Origin: Shimia sp051201625
GTDB lineage: Bacteria; Pseudomonadota; Alphaproteobacteria; Rhodobacterales; Rhodobacteraceae
Length of the DNA stretch: 64,000 bases
Direction: 5' to 3'
Assembly: GCF_051201625.1 (NCBI RefSeq)
Contig: NZ_CP179203.1
Location: forward strand, 992,001-1,056,000
In this document: in pieces, positions 26,375 to 35,340 of the stretch
Numbering within the stretch: the stretch's first letter is position 1
Layout of the letters: each line of letters starts with the position of its first letter
The notes under the pieces: model-generated
Database searches by the model: none
Seen by the model: the letters and a program-made list of their open reading frames with translations, nothing else
Told to the model about the DNA's origin: nothing
Translations under genes and position numbers: made by a program

Positions 26375-26685
26375 TTTTTATCCTCCATGTGAGAGCTGAG
26401 TCTAGGTTAAGGTATAAGTTTTTTTTATGATACGAAAATAAATAACAATTTGATTGAATGGCCTCAGGGCGTCACAGTACGTCTCGTACTGCTGTCGTGG
26501 TGCCGTTGAGTCGGCGCATCAGCGGTTTTAACAGGGGGGTATTCGTCAAGACATTCGGCGATAGCTTTAGGTAGCCGATGTGTTTGGGGCCACAGAACTG
26601 CAATGTGTGGCTCGGACGTATTGGCAAAGTTGCCAAATCAGCCTCTCAGGAGACGAACTAATAATAACAACCAACGGAGAGTAAT
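26375..26685. other. Divergent promoter region of LysR and TRAP operon
   Basis: A 311-base interval with no gene. The LysR end (26400-26455) is AT-rich, including a run of T at about 26422-26429. A perfect inverted repeat lies at 26475-26491. The ribosome binding site CGGAGAG is just before the TRAP gene. Confidence 0.5.
26475..26491. promoter_or_regulatory. Perfect inverted repeat, possible LysR operator
   Basis: CAGTACG (26475-26481), TCT, CGTACTG (26485-26491) is a perfect 7-bp inverted repeat with a three-base centre, about 195 bases before the TRAP start and 100 bases before the LysR start. Its place between divergent regulator and target fits an operator; this is inference. Confidence 0.4.
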
Positions 26686-27678
26686 ATGAAACTAGGACAT
26701 AAATTTGTGGCCGCAGCGGTCGGCCTTATGATGGCGGCGGGGGCCGGCTCCGCACAGGATATGAAATTTTGGCGTATAGGAACTGGTGGTGCTGGTGGCA
26801 CTTATTTTCCGATTGGCGGTTTGATTGCAAATGCTATCTCGAGCCCTCCCGGAGCGCGTTCGTGTGATAAAGGTGGCACATGTGGTGTGCCAGGATTGGT
26901 CGCGATCGCTGTATCGACAAATGCCTCCGTGGCCAACGTAAACGCTATACATGCAGGTCAACTTGATGCGGGTTTAGCAGGCGCTCAAAGTGTTGTGCAG
27001 GGCTACAATGGCGAGGGTAAATTTGAAGGTGCGGCCAAAGATAAGATCCGAGTGATAGCCAATCTTTATCCGGAGGACATGCACCTAGTGCTCGCCAAAG
27101 GCACAAGCATTGATAACCTCAAAGGCCTTGAGGGCATGCGCGTTGGCGTGGCTGCGGCGGGTTCAGGAACACAGGTTTCTGTTCGCATGATCCTCAAGCA
27201 CTACGGCATCAATGCAGATGAGCAAGAGCTAAGCCTCGGCCAGTCTGCACAGCGTTTGGCTGATGGCCAGCTTGATGCGTTCTTCTACGCCGGAGGCACA
27301 CCGTTTGCGGCGCTGATCCAACTCGGTTCTACCAAAGGATTTGAGCTTTATTCCTTCTCGGACGACGAGCGGGATACGATCAACGGCATCATTCCTTACT
27401 ATGTTCACAGCAACATCCCAGCTGGCGTATATGAGAACATCGGTCAGGATACTGCTACAGTCGCCGTCAACGGCCAATTGATCACTTCCGTCGATCAAGA
27501 TGAAGAATTGGTCTACGAGATCACTAAGGCACTTTGGAGCGACAAGACACGTGGATTGCTCGACAAAGGTCACGCAAAGGGTAAGGCGATTCAGCTTGAG
27601 ACAGCTCTCACAGGTGTGTTGATCCCGCTGCACCCCGGTGCAGAGCGGTTCTACAAAGAAGTTGGCATGATCGACTGA
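26686..27678 (+). CDS. TAXI-type TRAP transporter solute-binding protein
   Basis: A 330-residue periplasmic protein with signal peptide MKLGHKFVAAAVGLMMAAGA (cut after GSAQ). The mature start WRIGTGGAGGTYFPIGGLIA is the TAXI-family hallmark, and LDAGLAGAQSVVQGYNG and GMRVGVAAAGSGTQVSVRMI follow. TAXI receptors feed fused TRAP permeases and known members bind glutamate-like or other small carboxylates; the ligand here is not known. It is the first gene of an operon with its permease and five redox genes, and it is divergent from a LysR regulator. Confidence 0.92.
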   Translation: MKLGHKFVAAAVGLMMAAGAGSAQDMKFWRIGTGGAGGTYFPIGGLIANAISSPPGARSCDKGGTCGVPGLVAIAVSTNASVANVNAIHAGQLDAGLAGAQSVVQGYNGEGKFEGAAKDKIRVIANLYPEDMHLVLAKGTSIDNLKGLEGMRVGVAAAGSGTQVSVRMILKHYGINADEQELSLGQSAQRLADGQLDAFFYAGGTPFAALIQLGSTKGFELYSFSDDERDTINGIIPYYVHSNIPAGVYENIGQDTATVAVNGQLITSVDQDEELVYEITKALWSDKTRGLLDKGHAKGKAIQLETALTGVLIPLHPGAERFYKEVGMID

Positions 27679-27769
27679 TCTCCCAAAACGTTTAGCGGGC
27701 GCTTGAGCGCCCGCTCTTTCCAACAAGAGTAAAAGCTAATTTTCCAAACATCTAAGATAGAAAGACCTC

Positions 27770-29863
27770 ATGGCGATCTTTGATATTGATAAGGCTGAAG
27801 AGCTTGAAAAGAAGTATGATTCAGCGCTTCAGACCCGCACGATCGGCCCATGGCTTGTCAAATTTGTTTTTCTGTTTTCGTTGATTTTTGCAGGTTACCA
27901 TTATGTAACTGCCGGTATTGGGGTGCCTGTGGATTACTGGCATATGGGCTTCCACATGTCGGGTGTGATCCTGCTAGTTTTCATAAGTTTCCCCATGTTT
28001 AAACGCGACCGAAATCAACCGTTGAATGAAAATAATTGGTGGCGTTTTGGTAATGTGCCGATCTGGGATTGGGTGTTCATTGTCGCAGGTATTGTGACGT
28101 CGCTCTACATTGGCGTTACGTGGTACGCGATTGATGTAACGGTTTTCGGTGTTCACATCCAAATGGTCGATCAGGTCATGCGGCAAGGCGATCCGTGGGC
28201 CATAGACGTTATATTTGGCACTGTCTTAATCATTGTCCTCCTTGAAGCTGTGCGCAGAACGTTGGGCATAGTGGTACCGATTATAATCGCGATCTTTACG
28301 ATCTACGCAGTATTTGGCCAATACATGCCATTTCAAATTATCATGCATCCAGGCATTTCATGGGCCCAGTACATCAACAATATGTATTTCCCGTCCGAAG
28401 GAATTTACGGCGTAACTCTCTGGATAGTCTCAACGGTAGTGTTTCACTTTGTACTCTTTGGCGTTTTGGCGCAGCGCATGGGATTGGGACAACTTTTTGT
28501 TGACCTCGCTACAGTTGTGGCTGGGCGCTACACGGGCGGTCTTGCCAAAGTGAGTGTTGTATCTTCAGCGTTTTTTGGGACGATCTCTGGCTCTTCTATT
28601 GCGAATACGGTGTCCACTGGATCGTTGACGATCCCAAACATGAAAAAGATGGGATATCCGGGCCATCTTGCCGGTGGGGTAGAGGCCGCATCGAGTGCAG
28701 GTGGACAGATCACACCCCCAATTATGGGGGCAGCCGCCTTCATTATGGCTGAATTCCTAGAAGTTCCTTACACGACGATTGTACTGGCTGCGGCTGTTCC
28801 TGCAGCTATGCACTATATTGGCGTTCTGTTAATTGTACATTTTCAAGCCAAACGGCTTGGGCTTAAAGGTGTGTCTGAAGAGGAAGTTCCACAATTGTGG
28901 AATGTGATTAAGCGTGGATGGCCTGCATCGATCCCGTTGTTTGTGCTGATCTACGTGCTGTTCAGCGGGTTCTCTCCCCATATGGCGGCGTTCTGGGGTA
29001 TCACAGCCGCGCTGGTTGTCGGGTTCTTGAACCCAATGCACCGGATGACTATCCGTGACGTTATGGATGGTGCGGTATTGGGTGTGAAGTATGCGCTGTC
29101 AGTGGGCGCAGTTGTGGCAGCAATCGGTATTGTCGTGGGCGTTGTGAATTCTACTGGTCTTGGCTTCCGGCTCGGATTTATGGTCGCAGATGGATCACTG
29201 ACGTTGGCTGAAAATGTGCATCCGCTTATCGCATGGGTGCCGCTCTTCAACCTTGAGATTGCGAGCCTTCAGCTTTTCATCTCGTTGATCCTAATTGCTA
29301 TGACTTGTATTTTGATGGGTGCGGGCTTACCCACGACAGCGCTTTACATAATGCTTGCTACAGTGGCCCAACCGGCGTTAGCTAATCTTGGAGTACCTCC
29401 GTTGGCATCGCATCTGTTTGTACTTTATTATGGCGTAATTTCAGAAATTACTCCGCCAGTTTGTGCTTCGGCCTATGCGGCGGCCGGTATTGCAGGAGCG
29501 GACCCGTTCAAGACTGGGATTTCCGCATTCTCACTTGGAATGGCCAAACTGATGGTTCCGATGGTGTTCGTTTACTCCCCTGCGATGTTAATCGTGCTTA
29601 GCGATTACTTTTCTTGGGGGGAGTTTTTACAAACCACGATTACCTGCGGTTTTGGGGTCGCAATGATGGCTACCGCGGTAAGTGCTTATTTCATAGCTCC
29701 AATGCCACGCAGTTTACGCTGGATTATGGGTTTCGCTGCAGTTTGTATGGTTGCGCCGGGCACCAAGAGTGACCTTATAGCTTTGGTTCTTGCGCTTCCT
29801 GTCCTGGTTCAACAAGTTGCTGCTAGCAAGCGCTTACAGGCTTCAAGTAGTGAAAATGCGTGA
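27770..29863 (+). CDS. TRAP transporter fused permease (DctQM), TAXI type
   Basis: A 697-residue inner-membrane protein in which the four-helix small subunit (about residues 25-160) is fused to the large DctM-like subunit. The large-subunit region includes VAGRYTGGLAKVSVVSSAFF, GTISGSSIANTVSTGSLTIP and GGQITPPIMGAAAFIMAEFL, all strongly conserved in TAXI permeases. It works with the binding protein encoded just upstream in sodium-driven uptake. It overlaps the next gene by eight bases, tying transport to the oxidoreductases. Confidence 0.92.
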   Translation: MAIFDIDKAEELEKKYDSALQTRTIGPWLVKFVFLFSLIFAGYHYVTAGIGVPVDYWHMGFHMSGVILLVFISFPMFKRDRNQPLNENNWWRFGNVPIWDWVFIVAGIVTSLYIGVTWYAIDVTVFGVHIQMVDQVMRQGDPWAIDVIFGTVLIIVLLEAVRRTLGIVVPIIIAIFTIYAVFGQYMPFQIIMHPGISWAQYINNMYFPSEGIYGVTLWIVSTVVFHFVLFGVLAQRMGLGQLFVDLATVVAGRYTGGLAKVSVVSSAFFGTISGSSIANTVSTGSLTIPNMKKMGYPGHLAGGVEAASSAGGQITPPIMGAAAFIMAEFLEVPYTTIVLAAAVPAAMHYIGVLLIVHFQAKRLGLKGVSEEEVPQLWNVIKRGWPASIPLFVLIYVLFSGFSPHMAAFWGITAALVVGFLNPMHRMTIRDVMDGAVLGVKYALSVGAVVAAIGIVVGVVNSTGLGFRLGFMVADGSLTLAENVHPLIAWVPLFNLEIASLQLFISLILIAMTCILMGAGLPTTALYIMLATVAQPALANLGVPPLASHLFVLYYGVISEITPPVCASAYAAAGIAGADPFKTGISAFSLGMAKLMVPMVFVYSPAMLIVLSDYFSWGEFLQTTITCGFGVAMMATAVSAYFIAPMPRSLRWIMGFAAVCMVAPGTKSDLIALVLALPVLVQQVAASKRLQASSSENA

Positions 29864-31097
29864 CGAGACCGTTCATGTTTTGGGCGCAGGGATTGTGGGC
29901 ATATGCACAGCACTGTCTTTGCTGGAGAAGGGTTTTGACGTAGTATTGATCGACCGCAATGATCCGGCAAGCGGGGCGAGTCACGGCAATGCTGGCGTCA
30001 TCTCACCATGGAGTTGTATCCCTCAATCAATGCCGGGGCTTTGGAAGCAGGTACCAAAGTGGCTGATTGATCCCAACGGTCCATTGTCATTACGATGGTC
30101 CTATGCACCTCGCATGATCCCGTGGCTGCGGCGGTTTTTAAACTCCAGCGCTCCGGATAGCCTAGCTAAGATTGCTGCAGGGATGAATGCGCTAAATCGG
30201 CCTAATGTTGAGATTTACCGTCAGCATCTCAAAGGGACAGGGCATGAGGAATTGTTGCGAGATTCTCTATATGTGCATGCCTTCCGCAATGCCGCAGATG
30301 CCGACCTTGGCAAGCTTCCTTGGCGTATAAGAGCAGAGTACGGCGTGCCGATGGAGCGAATTGAAGGTGGCGATCTTCAAGACATCGAGCCCGAAATTTC
30401 CAATGAGTACAAGGCTGCTATTCTAATCAAAGACCAAGCTCGCGCAATAGATCCTGGTGCCATTGGGCGTGTGTTGCTCGACAAAGCTAAGGGAATGGGT
30501 GCGCATTTTCGTAAAGTCGAAATTCAGGCGCTGCGCCCCACTGAGGCTGGGTGGATGATTGACACTTCGCATGGCGCAATTGAGGCGCAGAAATTGGTTA
30601 TTGCAGCAGGAGCATGGTCAAAGCGTATTCTCGAACCTTTAGGTTATAAAATGCCGCTCGAGGCTGAGCGGGGATATCATCTGATGTTTGGTAACCCCGG
30701 AATAACGCTGAATAATTCAATTATGGATGTTGATGGTAAATTTGTGGCGAGTTCGATGATCGACGGTGTTCGATGTGCGGGCACCGCAGAATTTGCCGGT
30801 TTAGAAACACCGCCTAATTATGCCCGAGCATTTGTGTTTAAAAAGCTTGCTAAACGCTTATTTCCGCGCCTCGATACATCTCGGGTTACACCTTGGATGG
30901 GCACGCGCCCTTCCTTTCCTGACAGCTTACCGATGATCGGGGAAATGCCACATCATCCAGGGTTATTTGCGGCCTTTGGACACTGCCATTACGGTTTGGG
31001 TATGGCGCCTAATACTGGGCGAGTTGTTGCTGGGTTAGTCGCCCGCGAGCCCACAAATATTGATCTGCGGCCTTACAGCATTACTCGATTTTCATGA
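29856..31097 (+). CDS. DadA-like FAD-dependent amino acid oxidoreductase
   Basis: A 413-residue DAO-fold flavoprotein. The N-terminal dinucleotide motif VHVLGAGIVGICTALSLLEK and the adenine-ribose region VVLIDRNDPASGASHGNAG are clear, and EAERGYHLMFG plus the C-terminal GHCHYGLGMAPNTGRVVAGL match the D-amino-acid dehydrogenase (DadA) group. Start at ATG 29856, inside the permease end, because the frame upstream only repeats permease sequence. It likely oxidises a D-amino acid or related amine at the membrane face. It overlaps the next gene by four bases. Confidence 0.85.
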   Translation: MRDETVHVLGAGIVGICTALSLLEKGFDVVLIDRNDPASGASHGNAGVISPWSCIPQSMPGLWKQVPKWLIDPNGPLSLRWSYAPRMIPWLRRFLNSSAPDSLAKIAAGMNALNRPNVEIYRQHLKGTGHEELLRDSLYVHAFRNAADADLGKLPWRIRAEYGVPMERIEGGDLQDIEPEISNEYKAAILIKDQARAIDPGAIGRVLLDKAKGMGAHFRKVEIQALRPTEAGWMIDTSHGAIEAQKLVIAAGAWSKRILEPLGYKMPLEAERGYHLMFGNPGITLNNSIMDVDGKFVASSMIDGVRCAGTAEFAGLETPPNYARAFVFKKLAKRLFPRLDTSRVTPWMGTRPSFPDSLPMIGEMPHHPGLFAAFGHCHYGLGMAPNTGRVVAGLVAREPTNIDLRPYSITRFS

Positions 31098-32194
31098 CCC
31101 ATCCAGAATTCATTGTCGTTGGTGGTGGTCTAGTTGGGATGTCGATAGCCTACGGTCTGCAGCGACGTAACGTTCAAACATTGGTGGTGGACGAAGGGGA
31201 CAATGCCTTTCGTGCATCGCGTGGGAATTTTGGACTTATCTGGACGCAGAGCAAAGGCATCAACATGCCTGCCTACGCAAATTGGACATGGGAGTCGGCT
31301 GAAAGATGGAGGGCGTTTAACACCGAACTTGTGACACAGACTGGAGTAAAACTTGCCTATGAGCGCCCTGGTGGACTTGAAATTTGTCTTGGCGAGGCGG
31401 AAATGTCTTCCAAGCAGGCCAAAATGGAACGTCTGCAATCGCATGCGGATCACATCGAGTTTCGAATGTTGGAACGAAAGGCATTGGGGAACATGTTACC
31501 TGGTCTGGGTCCCGATGTTGTGGGTGGGTGCTTGAGTTCTGGAGATGGGCATGTGAATCCTTTAGCGTTGTTACGGGCTTTGCATGCAGGGTTCCAGGCA
31601 AAGGGTGGTCAAGTTTTCAGTGGGAGTAACGTGCGTGATATTGAATGCTCATCCTCTGTTTTTCAGGTTCGTACGTCTGCGAATTGCTTTGAGAGTGGGC
31701 GCGTTGTGGTGGCGGCGGGCCTTGGAACGCCAAGGCTTGCAAAGATGCTCGGTATGGAGGTCGATGTGCGACCTCAGCGTGGACAGAACCTGATTACTGA
31801 ACGTGTGAAACCTTTTCTGTCGATGCCAATGTCCACCATCAGACAGACGGCCGAAGGTGGTGTGCAGTTGGGTGACAGTAAAGAAGAAGTTGGTTTTAAT
31901 GATGGCGTTACATCTGCTACGATGGCGGAAATTTCGGATCGCGCAATTAGGGTTTTCCCCAATTTGAAGCATACCCGCGTTGTGCGGGCCTGGGGCGCTT
32001 TACGGGTAATGAGCGCAGATGGCGCTCCAATTTACGCTCAGTCGAAATCATGCCCGGGCGCATACGCCGCTGTTTGCCATTCTGGCGTGACCTTGGCGGC
32101 GGTGCATGCCGACGTGCTTGCCCCGTCACTCGCTAAAAATCATTTGCCAGTAAGTGCCGAAGCGCTTGGCCCTGAAAGGTTTGCCGATGGCTAG
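31094..32194 (+). CDS. DAO-family FAD-dependent oxidoreductase (first SoxB/OoxB-like copy)
   Basis: A 366-residue flavoprotein with FIVVGGGLVGMSIAYGLQRR at the N-terminus and ASRGNFGLIWTQSKG after the second strand. The C-terminal half has WGALRVMSADGAPIYAQS and CHSGVTLAAVHADVLAPSLA. It resembles the beta subunits of sarcosine, octopine/nopaline or hydroxyproline dehydrogenases rather than DadA. It overlaps dadA-like upstream and the 2Fe-2S gene downstream (by eight bases), so it is in the same translational chain. The substrate is not known. Confidence 0.8.
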   Translation: MTHPEFIVVGGGLVGMSIAYGLQRRNVQTLVVDEGDNAFRASRGNFGLIWTQSKGINMPAYANWTWESAERWRAFNTELVTQTGVKLAYERPGGLEICLGEAEMSSKQAKMERLQSHADHIEFRMLERKALGNMLPGLGPDVVGGCLSSGDGHVNPLALLRALHAGFQAKGGQVFSGSNVRDIECSSSVFQVRTSANCFESGRVVVAAGLGTPRLAKMLGMEVDVRPQRGQNLITERVKPFLSMPMSTIRQTAEGGVQLGDSKEEVGFNDGVTSATMAEISDRAIRVFPNLKHTRVVRAWGALRVMSADGAPIYAQSKSCPGAYAAVCHSGVTLAAVHADVLAPSLAKNHLPVSAEALGPERFADG

Positions 32195-32504
32195 ACTCGC
32201 CCGAAACACCGTTTCCAAGGTTATGATCCATTTTGCGGGTGAGCCGATTGAGGCACAGGCCGGTGATAGTGTAGCTGCTGCGCTATTATCTGCAGGTTAT
32301 GGCGTTTTTCGCACTACGCCAGTCAGTGGTGCAGCTCGAGGTCCGCTTTGTATGATGGGCGTTTGTTTTGACTGTTTGGTGCAAATTGACGGGTTGGGAA
32401 ATCAACAGGCCTGCATGCGCGAGGTGCGCGAAGGTATGCGGATACAGCCACAAGATAGTGCGTTTGACGCCGTTGCTGCAATCTCTTTGGGCGATACATT
32501 ATGA
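32187..32504 (+). CDS. (2Fe-2S)-binding small subunit, SoxA N-terminal/HcnA-like
   Basis: A 105-residue protein from ATG 32187. The cluster ligands are C-x4-C-x2-C in LCMMGVCFDCLVQIDG and a fourth Cys in NQQACMREV, the plant-type 2Fe-2S ferredoxin pattern. Split proteins of this kind are gamma subunits of amine dehydrogenases such as hydroxyproline, opine and hydrogen-cyanide-forming glycine dehydrogenases. It overlaps the next gene by four bases. Confidence 0.87.
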   Translation: MARLARNTVSKVMIHFAGEPIEAQAGDSVAAALLSAGYGVFRTTPVSGAARGPLCMMGVCFDCLVQIDGLGNQQACMREVREGMRIQPQDSAFDAVAAISLGDTL

Positions 32505-33886
32505 AAGACCATTATGACATCGCCGTCATTGGTGCTGGTCCTGCTGGTATGTCAGCTGCGTCATTGGCCGCTGCACACGGAGCGTGCGTTGTCCTACTTG
32601 ATGAGCAGATGGGTCCTGGGGGACAGATTTACCGAGACATTTCAAGGCAAAAGGCCGCTGATCTCACTATTTTAGGTTCCGATTATTATCGTGGGAAAGT
32701 CCTCGTAGATCGCCTAGCGGCAAGTGCAGTTGAGCACGTTAAAGGTGCCAGTATATGGCAAGTCTCTGCAGAGCTTGAGATTGGATTGACTGTAAACGGG
32801 GTGGCGCATTTAATCACAGCTAAGCATATCATAATAGCGACCGGTGCGCAGGAACGCCCCTTTCCTGTGGCGGGATGGACCTTGCCTGGAGTGATGAATG
32901 CGGGGGCCGCTCAGATTTTGCTAAAATCATCAGGCATAGTTTTACCAGATCCCATTTTTGTGGGTTCTGGACCGCTGCTGTACTTGATTGCCTATCAATA
33001 CCTGCGGGCTGGAATTAAGATTAAAGCAGTGCTGGATACGACACCGCGCAGCAATTTCAGTGCATCACTTCGACCTCTCGTTGCGTCCTTTAGGCAGATA
33101 GGTCAGCTTTGGAAGGGTATTGGTTGGCTGCGAGAATTACGGCGATCAGGTACGGATTTTGTTCGAGCGGTAGAGGATGTCAGGATCATCGGTACAGACG
33201 CGGTTACGGGAGTGGAGTACAAAAAAAAGGGTACTTGGCAGCAGCTTGGTACCGACACAGTGTTGCTGCATCAGGGTGTCGTTCCAAACATTAATTTGGC
33301 CATGGCAGCAGGATGCGTCCATCATTGGAGTGAAATGCAGTTGTGTTGGAATGCTGCCATTGATGATTTGGGTCATTCGAGTGTGGATGGCATCTCCATC
33401 GCGGGCGACGGCGTCAGTATCATGGGAGCCGATGGGGCGGAGACCCTTGGTCAGCTAGCCGCAATTGGAGCGCTGCAAAAGCTCTGTAAACTTGATCCTC
33501 ATACCTGTCTTCGTTTGGCAGAGCCATTACTAGATATTCAATCCCGCCGTGCACCGTTTCGACGGTTCGTCGATACGCTTTATCGCCCTGCAGCACAGTT
33601 TCTACACCCGGCAGATGAAACCACAGTGGTCTGCCGCTGTGAGGAAGTTACAGCTGGCGAAATTCGCGAAGCAGTCCGTCTGGGTTGTAAGGGGCCAAAC
33701 CAGCTTAAGAGTTTCACACGTGCCGGTATGGGGCCATGTCAGGGGAGGTTCTGTGGATTAACTGTTAGTACCATGATTGCCAACGAGCTTAACCTACCTG
33801 TTTCCGAGGTTGGTGCAATCCGAGTACGCGCGCCCGTGAAACCGTTGGAATTGGGACAACTCGCAGACCTGTGTAGTCTGGAATAG
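32501..33886 (+). CDS. NAD(P)/FAD-dependent oxidoreductase alpha subunit with C-terminal BFD-like Fe-S domain
   Basis: A 461-residue protein. The N-terminal FAD motif IAVIGAGPAGMSAASLAAAH, a second nucleotide motif around PIFVGSGPLLYLIAYQYL, GVVPNINLAMA and a C-terminal Fe-S domain with VVCRCEEVT and AGMGPCQGRFCG (C-x-C ... C-x4-C) define the SoxA/OoxA/HcnB-like alpha subunit. It should pass electrons from the beta-subunit FAD toward the quinone pool or NAD. It is encoded between the gamma subunit and a second DAO-type beta subunit, five bases before the latter. Confidence 0.87.
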   Translation: MKDHYDIAVIGAGPAGMSAASLAAAHGACVVLLDEQMGPGGQIYRDISRQKAADLTILGSDYYRGKVLVDRLAASAVEHVKGASIWQVSAELEIGLTVNGVAHLITAKHIIIATGAQERPFPVAGWTLPGVMNAGAAQILLKSSGIVLPDPIFVGSGPLLYLIAYQYLRAGIKIKAVLDTTPRSNFSASLRPLVASFRQIGQLWKGIGWLRELRRSGTDFVRAVEDVRIIGTDAVTGVEYKKKGTWQQLGTDTVLLHQGVVPNINLAMAAGCVHHWSEMQLCWNAAIDDLGHSSVDGISIAGDGVSIMGADGAETLGQLAAIGALQKLCKLDPHTCLRLAEPLLDIQSRRAPFRRFVDTLYRPAAQFLHPADETTVVCRCEEVTAGEIREAVRLGCKGPNQLKSFTRAGMGPCQGRFCGLTVSTMIANELNLPVSEVGAIRVRAPVKPLELGQLADLCSLE

Positions 33887-33891
33887 TAGCG

Positions 33892-35007
33892 ATGAGACGA
33901 GCTAGGGCTGCCGATGTAGTAATAGCCGGAGGAGGCCTTCATGGGTTGTCGGCGGCCATCCATCTTGCAAATGCTAAATTACGCGTCGTCCTTTTGGAAA
34001 AGGACACAGTGGGGCGGCACGCCTCTAGTGCAAATGCTGGAGGAGTGCGCCGGCTAGGTCGTGCAATTCCAGAGATACCGCTTGCCGTTGCTGCTCTGGA
34101 CCTTTGGCACAATATTGAAAATCTCGTTGATGATAACTGTGGATTTCAACAAAGCTCACAGATCAAAGTTGCAGAAGATCTGGTAGAGTTTGCAGCGTTA
34201 GAACAACGCAGTAAAACTTTGCGTGATGCTGGATATTTTCATGAGGAAATTATTGATGGAAACATGCTGCACCAACTGCTGCCCCAAGTTGCTAAACACT
34301 GTGTTGGCAGCATGGTTGTTCGAGGTGACGGTCACGCTGATCCCTTCGCAACAGTGAAAGCCTTCCACAGCAAAGCAATTTCTCTTGGGGTGGAAGTGCG
34401 TGAGGGTGCGCCTGTGACCCAAATAACCCGCGCTGAGGGTAACTGGCTGGTCCAGGCGGATACGACGTGTTTTGAGGCACCTATCTTCATCAATGCAGCT
34501 GGTGCATGGGGTGGAGAAATAGCGGCAATGATGGGAGATCTTATTCCAATTGAAGCTCAAGCATTGATGCTTATGATTACGGAGCGCATTGCTCCTTTTC
34601 TTTCAAGCGTAGTTGGAGCTCAGGGTCGGGCACTGTCCTTCAAGCAGTTTGATAATGGAACCGTGCTGATCGGGGGGGCCTACAAGGGACACGTGGATAT
34701 AAGAACTGGCAGGACAGCGCTCAACATGAAGCAGCTTGCAGCTAACGCCCACGCCGCCATAACGGTTTTCCCATTAATGCGTAACGTCCGAGTGATACGC
34801 GCCTGGACTGGAATTGAAGGGGTGACAAAAGATCGTCTGCCGATAATCGGTCCAGCAAGTGAAAAAGGTGGCTTCCACCTGTTTGGTTTCTCAGCACACG
34901 GGTTTGCACTTTCGCCCCTCAGTGGCCGCATAATTGCTGATCTGATTTGCAGTAATCAAAACAATTGGCCAATCGAGGCTTTTTCTCATGCTCGATTTAC
35001 GGCTTAA
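33892..35007 (+). CDS. DAO-family FAD-dependent oxidoreductase (second beta-like copy)
   Basis: A 371-residue flavoprotein with VVIAGGGLHGLSAAIHLANA, GRHASSANAGGVRRLGRAIP and the C-terminal GFHLFGFSAHGFALSPLSGR. It shares the general fold with the copy at 31094 but differs in detail, so the operon has two distinct beta-like subunits plus a DadA homologue. It most resembles the catalytic beta subunits of opine/hydroxyproline-type dehydrogenases. It is the last clearly coupled gene of the TRAP operon. Confidence 0.82.
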   Translation: MRRARAADVVIAGGGLHGLSAAIHLANAKLRVVLLEKDTVGRHASSANAGGVRRLGRAIPEIPLAVAALDLWHNIENLVDDNCGFQQSSQIKVAEDLVEFAALEQRSKTLRDAGYFHEEIIDGNMLHQLLPQVAKHCVGSMVVRGDGHADPFATVKAFHSKAISLGVEVREGAPVTQITRAEGNWLVQADTTCFEAPIFINAAGAWGGEIAAMMGDLIPIEAQALMLMITERIAPFLSSVVGAQGRALSFKQFDNGTVLIGGAYKGHVDIRTGRTALNMKQLAANAHAAITVFPLMRNVRVIRAWTGIEGVTKDRLPIIGPASEKGGFHLFGFSAHGFALSPLSGRIIADLICSNQNNWPIEAFSHARFTA

Positions 35008-35340
35008 TCTTGACTGAGCGGCTGAGTTTCAGGTCGGTTGTTCGAGGCACAGGTCCGATGGAGTTAAATGGTCTTGCAGGAAACAGGTATAGTATAGGAG
35101 GTTTTCGACCTCGACCTTCAATCAGACCTTGACGCTGCCTTAGTCGGAAAAATTACGAACACCCAAATAAAAGCAGTGCGCCGGATACGTGCCTGTTACG
35201 GCTTTGCGTCGCTCGTATTTCCACTATCTTGGACGTCCCGCACTTTAGGCCAAGTAATGGGGATTAGATCGGCAGGTTGTGACGAGTATGGCTTGGGTCT
35301 GCTGCAAGCCCAGCCATACACTGTCCAAAGTTGTACGTCG
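35008..35340. other. Convergent gap after the TRAP operon
   Basis: About 330 bases where the TRAP operon and the minus-strand Na/Pi gene converge. A weak GAGGT-TTTCG-ACCTC stem near 35098-35112 lacks a T-run. The open frame at 35176-35427 is antisense to the Na/Pi gene end and looks like chance. No RNA gene seen. Confidence 0.4.
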
